From Mollicutes bacterium (lineage in GTDB: Bacteria > Bacillota_I > Bacilli_A > Izemoplasmatales > Izemoplasmataceae): 7,756 nt of DNA. Shown here piece by piece: positions 4,953 through 7,756 of the stretch; within the stretch, counting starts at the first letter, position 1; each line of letters opens with the position of its first letter. The notes beneath the pieces were generated by a model, which did no database searches, was not told the origin of the DNA, and worked only from the letters and a program-made list of their open reading frames with translations. A program made the position numbers and the translations under genes. The stretch covers positions 1-7,756 of the forward strand of contig PWKX01000025.1 of NCBI GenBank assembly GCA_003559585.1, read 5' to 3'.

Positions 4953-6713
4953 ATGTTTACCCACCAAAATAACACCTTACGTTTAGACCATGTTGGTCAA
5001 ACCGTTAAAGTAAAAGGCTTTGTCAGTAAAAAAAGAGACTTAGGCAACTTAATTTTCATCGATTTAAGAGATCAAAGCGGCCTTGTTCAATTGGCTTTTG
5101 ATCCGGAAAACCCGTTAAAAGACACCGCCGAAACCATTAAAAATGAAACCGTCTTATTAGCTGAAGGCGTGGTAAGAGAACGCAGCAGCAAAAACAAAGA
5201 CATCCCTACTGGTGATATTGAAATAGACGTTCAATCTTTAGACATCTTTTCAAAAGCCAAACAACCACCCTTGATCATTGCCGATGAAACCGATGCCCTA
5301 GAAGACACCCGCTTAACCTACCGGTACTTAGATTTAAGAAGACCAAAAATGAAAGACATCTTAACAAAAAGACACCGCATCACCAAAGCGGTCCGTGATT
5401 TTTTAAACAACGAACAGTTTTTAGATTTAGAAACCCCCATGTTAACCAAAAGCACCCCAGAAGGGGCTAGAGATTACATTGTGCCTTCAAGAAACCACAA
5501 AGGCAGTTTTTACGCCTTACCTCAATCACCCCAACTGTTTAAACAATTGTTTATGATCAGCGGCTTTGAAAAATACTATCAAATCGCCCGCTGTTTTAGA
5601 GATGAAGATTTAAGAGCGGACCGTCAACCAGAATTCACCCAAATCGACATTGAAATGAGCTTTGTCGATCAAGATAGTGTTTTAAACTTAACCGAACGCA
5701 TGATTAAATACGTCATGAAAGACGTTTTAAACAAAGACATTGACACCCCATTTCCACGCTTAAGCTATCAAGAAGCCATGGAAATCTATGGCACCGATAA
5801 GCCCGATACACGCTTTGAGATGACGCTTAAACGTTTGGATGATGTTTTTAAAAACACCGATTTTAAAGTGTTTAAAAACGTCCTTGCAAATGGTGGGTGC
5901 ATCAAAGCGATCAATGTCAAAGATGGCGCCAGTCATTATTCCCGTAAAAACATTGATGCGTTCACCAAAGACATTGGTAAATACGGCGCAAAAGGCTTGG
6001 CTTTCTTTAAATATGATGAAGCCTTTAGCGGACCAGCGGTCAAGTTTTTAAGCGACGATGAACTATCGCACTTAAAAACCACCATGGCCATCAAACCCGG
6101 TGATCTTGTCTTCGTGGTCGCAGATAAACAAGCGGTTACCAACGCAAGTTTAAACTACTTAAGAAACACCATCGCCAAAGACTTAAACTTATATGACGAT
6201 GATACGTTTGACTTCACCTTCATCACCGATTGGCCCATGTTTGAGTATAACGAAGACGATGATCGTTATTACGCCCTTCATCATCCTTTCACCCGTGTGC
6301 ATGATGCCGATAAAAACAACATCGAAGGTGATCCTGCCAATGTGAAAGCCTACGGGTATGACCTTGTTGTTCAAGGTCAAGAACTCGGTGGTGGCTCGCT
6401 TAGAATCCACGAACAAACCATGCAAAAGGCTGTGTTTAACGTGCTTGGCATGGATGAAAACATGCAACGTTCACAATTCGGTTTCTTTTTAGATGCCCTT
6501 AGTTACGGCACGCCGCCACATGGCGGCATTGCGTTTGGGCTTGATCGTTTGGTGATGTTGCTGACCAAAACAAAAAACATGCGTGATGTCATCGCTTTTC
6601 CAAAAACCGCCTCAGCTCATTGTTTAATGAGTGATGCCCCCTCAGCGGTTTCCAAAAAACAACTCGATGAACTCGGGCTTGCTCAAACATCAGATAACGA
6701 TGAGACAGCCTAA
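4953..6713 (+). CDS. aspS: Aspartyl-tRNA synthetase, bacterial type
   Basis: A class II synthetase that charges tRNA-Asp. The length of 586 residues fits the bacterial type (about 590). Domains in order are the N-terminal OB-fold anticodon-binding domain (1-100, with KKRDLGNLIFIDLRDQSGLVQ at 26-46), the catalytic core with TRLTYRYLDLRRP (119-131) and motif 2 FRDEDLRADRQPEFTQID (215-232), the bacterial GAD insertion (about 288-420), then HHPFT (443-447), GGGSLRIH (479-486) and motif 3 GIAFGLDRLVM (525-535). Residue 30 is Leu, as in the discriminating E. coli enzyme (RRDLGS), where many non-discriminating bacterial AspRSs have His. I therefore infer that it charges tRNA-Asp only, which motif inspection alone cannot prove. 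The ATG follows hisS by 2 bases, with GGAG at 4939-4942. tcdA starts inside its last codons. It is the gene whose amino acid best matches the candidate T-box specifier. Confidence 0.97.
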   Translation: MFTHQNNTLRLDHVGQTVKVKGFVSKKRDLGNLIFIDLRDQSGLVQLAFDPENPLKDTAETIKNETVLLAEGVVRERSSKNKDIPTGDIEIDVQSLDIFSKAKQPPLIIADETDALEDTRLTYRYLDLRRPKMKDILTKRHRITKAVRDFLNNEQFLDLETPMLTKSTPEGARDYIVPSRNHKGSFYALPQSPQLFKQLFMISGFEKYYQIARCFRDEDLRADRQPEFTQIDIEMSFVDQDSVLNLTERMIKYVMKDVLNKDIDTPFPRLSYQEAMEIYGTDKPDTRFEMTLKRLDDVFKNTDFKVFKNVLANGGCIKAINVKDGASHYSRKNIDAFTKDIGKYGAKGLAFFKYDEAFSGPAVKFLSDDELSHLKTTMAIKPGDLVFVVADKQAVTNASLNYLRNTIAKDLNLYDDDTFDFTFITDWPMFEYNEDDDRYYALHHPFTRVHDADKNNIEGDPANVKAYGYDLVVQGQELGGGSLRIHEQTMQKAVFNVLGMDENMQRSQFGFFLDALSYGTPPHGGIAFGLDRLVMLLTKTKNMRDVIAFPKTASAHCLMSDAPSAVSKKQLDELGLAQTSDNDETA

Positions 6714-7404
6714 CAGCGTTGAACGCTTAATCCCAATCTATGGCACGTGTGCCATCAACGCATTACAAACCAAAACCGTGCTTATCGTTGGTTTAGGCGG
6801 GGTTGGGTCATTTGCGGTTGAAGCCTTAGCACGTATGCATGTGGGACGCTTTATTCTCGTTGATGGCGATGTGTTTGAAGCGAGTAACTTAAACCGGCAA
6901 CTAGGCGCGCTTCACTCAACACTAGGCAAAGCGAAAACCGATGTACTTAAAGCCCGCATTCTTGACATTAACCCCTCAGCGCTTGTCAACACCCACACCT
7001 GTCGGTATAATGAAACCACCGCTAAAGCTATTTTTAACACACCGGTTGATATGGCCTTTGATGCCATCGATGCCCTGCAGGATAAAGCGCACTTAATCAC
7101 GACGTTAAAACAAAAAAACATTCCCTTTATCAGTGCGATGGGCCAAGGCAACCGGCGCGATACAAACGACATCATCATCACCGATTTATTTCATACAGCT
7201 TATGACCCCCTAGCCCGTAAAATGCGTAAAAAATTACGGGAAGCAGGGGTGAATCAAGCGGTACCAGTGGTGTTTAATCAAGCTAAACCGATTAAACACC
7301 AAGCATCATTCATCGCCTCAAGCCCGTTTTCACCACCAATGGCTGGTTTAAAAGCGGCAGAATACATCATTGAAACATTGATTAAAAAGGAGGCAACATC
7401 ATGA
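6700..7404 (+). CDS. tcdA: tRNA threonylcarbamoyladenosine dehydratase (TcdA/YrvM-like, ThiF/E1 superfamily)
   Basis: TcdA uses ATP to cyclise the t6A modification at position 37 of ANN-decoding tRNAs to ct6A. The 234-residue product has an E1-like nucleotide-binding fold: TVLIVGLGGVGSFAVEALAR (26-45, P-loop GLGGVG at 31-36), LVDGDVFEASNLNRQLGAL (53-71, with Asp55 and the NRQ signature), GKAK (76-79), FDAIDALQDK (120-129), ISAMGQGN (144-151) and the TcdA-typical segment DPLARKMRKKLREAG (169-183). This segment and the location after aspS, as for B. subtilis yrvM, argue for TcdA over ThiF or MoeB. The length is a little short (B. subtilis and E. coli proteins are about 250-270). The ATG at 6700 overlaps aspS by 14 bases and leaves the usual 24 residues before the first strand. 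No clear ribosome binding site is seen, so translation is probably coupled. The stop is TGA. Confidence 0.87.
   Translation: MRQPNSVERLIPIYGTCAINALQTKTVLIVGLGGVGSFAVEALARMHVGRFILVDGDVFEASNLNRQLGALHSTLGKAKTDVLKARILDINPSALVNTHTCRYNETTAKAIFNTPVDMAFDAIDALQDKAHLITTLKQKNIPFISAMGQGNRRDTNDIIITDLFHTAYDPLARKMRKKLREAGVNQAVPVVFNQAKPIKHQASFIASSPFSPPMAGLKAAEYIIETLIKKEATS
7388..7393 (+). promoter_or_regulatory. Strong ribosome binding site for msrA
   Basis: AGGAGG lies inside the 3' end of tcdA, 7 bases before the msrA ATG. It is the strongest Shine-Dalgarno match in the window and fixes the msrA start. Confidence 0.85.
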
Positions 7405-7756
7405 AAACCATCATCCTTGCTGGCGGTTGTTTTTGGGGCGTAGAAGCCTACTTTAAACAACTTGAAGGCATCAAAGATACCACCGTAGGTTATATCGATG
7501 GCATGCGTGAAAACCCAAGTTATGAAGATGTTTGTTCAGGTTCAGGGCATGCAGAAGCGGTTCATTTAACGTATGATCCTAATGACATATCACTCACATC
7601 GATCATGAACCATTACTTAAACATCGTTGATTTAACAAAAATTAACCGTCAAGGACCAGACATTGGGCGTCAATATCGCAGCGGTATTTATAACTATGAC
7701 GACGAACAAAAAGAAGCCTTTATGCGTGTGCTTGATCATCATAAAAAGCAGCTTAA
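7401..7756 (+). CDS. msrA: Peptide-methionine (S)-S-oxide reductase MsrA, 3' partial
   Basis: MsrA reduces methionine-S-sulfoxide in proteins and free methionine using thioredoxin. The first 118 residues are visible before the window ends; the family is about 155-215 residues, or longer when fused to MsrB. The catalytic GCFWG is at 9-13 (nucleophile Cys10), followed by GYIDGMRENPSYEDVCSGSGHAEAV (30-54), which matches the conserved substrate-binding region with SGHAE for the usual TGHAE. Then come the INRQGPDIGRQYRSGIY block (81-97) and the start of the C-terminal helix. The ATG overlaps the tcdA stop by 4 bases (ATGA). A resolving Cys or an MsrB fusion would lie beyond the edge and cannot be assessed. 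Its place at the end of a synthetase operon is a bystander or stress association; no functional link is shown by the sequence. Confidence 0.95.
   Translation, partial: MKTIILAGGCFWGVEAYFKQLEGIKDTTVGYIDGMRENPSYEDVCSGSGHAEAVHLTYDPNDISLTSIMNHYLNIVDLTKINRQGPDIGRQYRSGIYNYDDEQKEAFMRVLDHHKKQL

Noticed and set aside
6631..6699. tcdA start at ATG 6631
   Set aside because: It would overlap aspS by 83 bases and add residues without homology; ATG 6700 gives the expected 24 residues before the first nucleotide-binding strand.
6700..7404. ThiF or MoeB (thiamine or molybdopterin adenylyltransferase)
   Set aside because: The DPLARKMRKKLREAG segment and the position after aspS fit TcdA, and no thiS/moaD-type partner is nearby. 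Not fully excluded without a search.
1..7756. Minus-strand and alternative-frame open frames (for example 1190-1615, 1609-1860, 6189-6467 and 6912-7181 on the minus strand; 3680-3862 and 5839-6051 on the plus strand)
   Set aside because: All lie inside strongly conserved plus-strand genes, have no recognisable domain and no convincing ribosome binding site; they are shadows.
1..7756. UGA-as-Trp genetic code (Mycoplasma/Spiroplasma)
   Set aside because: TGA ends the first GNAT gene (2799-2801) and tcdA (7402-7404) at sensible family lengths, and no in-frame TGA occurs inside any gene; Trp is TGG.

Overview
The window is a conserved housekeeping block from a low-to-moderate GC Gram-positive-type bacterium (Bacillota or the related Mycoplasmatota/Acholeplasma-like lineages). 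The evidence is the T-box leader, AAGGAG-type ribosome binding sites, A-rich codon use and a gene order close to the Bacillus subtilis rel-dtd-...-hisS-aspS-tcdA(yrvM) segment (order recalled, not searched). Trp is encoded by TGG, and two genes end in TGA (at 2801 and 7404). TGA is therefore a stop, and the organism does not use the Mycoplasma/Spiroplasma code. All genes are on the + strand and the window is almost fully coding.

Left block (1-3363): the C-terminal two thirds of a long Rel/SpoT (p)ppGpp enzyme, cut by the window edge, then dtd (D-aminoacyl-tRNA deacylase), then two GNAT acetyltransferases. Each gene overlaps the next by 1 to 20 bases, so this is probably one translationally coupled transcript.

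Intergenic region (3364-3642): this is the only non-coding stretch. It holds a near-consensus sigma-A promoter with a dyad in its spacer, followed by a complete T-box riboswitch: Stem I, a Stem IIA/B pseudoknot, Stem III, a textbook antiterminator and a competing terminator. The best specifier is GAC (Asp), although the first downstream gene is hisS. The acceptor-pairing bulge also fits Asp better than His.

Right block (3643-7756): hisS, aspS, a ThiF/E1-like gene best read as tcdA (cyclic t6A formation), and the 5' part of msrA, cut by the right edge. Spacing is 2 bases (hisS-aspS), then overlaps of 14 and 4 bases, so the T-box probably controls all four. The common theme is aminoacyl-tRNA supply and quality: charging (HisRS, AspRS), proofreading (Dtd), tRNA modification (TcdA) and the uncharged-tRNA response (Rel protein and T-box RNA).

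I see no mobile element, CRISPR array, tRNA/rRNA gene or clear novel system. The points most worth checking are the Asp-type T-box in front of hisS with an overlapping GAC/CAU, the dyad in its promoter, a Ser-to-Pro change in Dtd, and a Cys/His-rich tail on HisRS.
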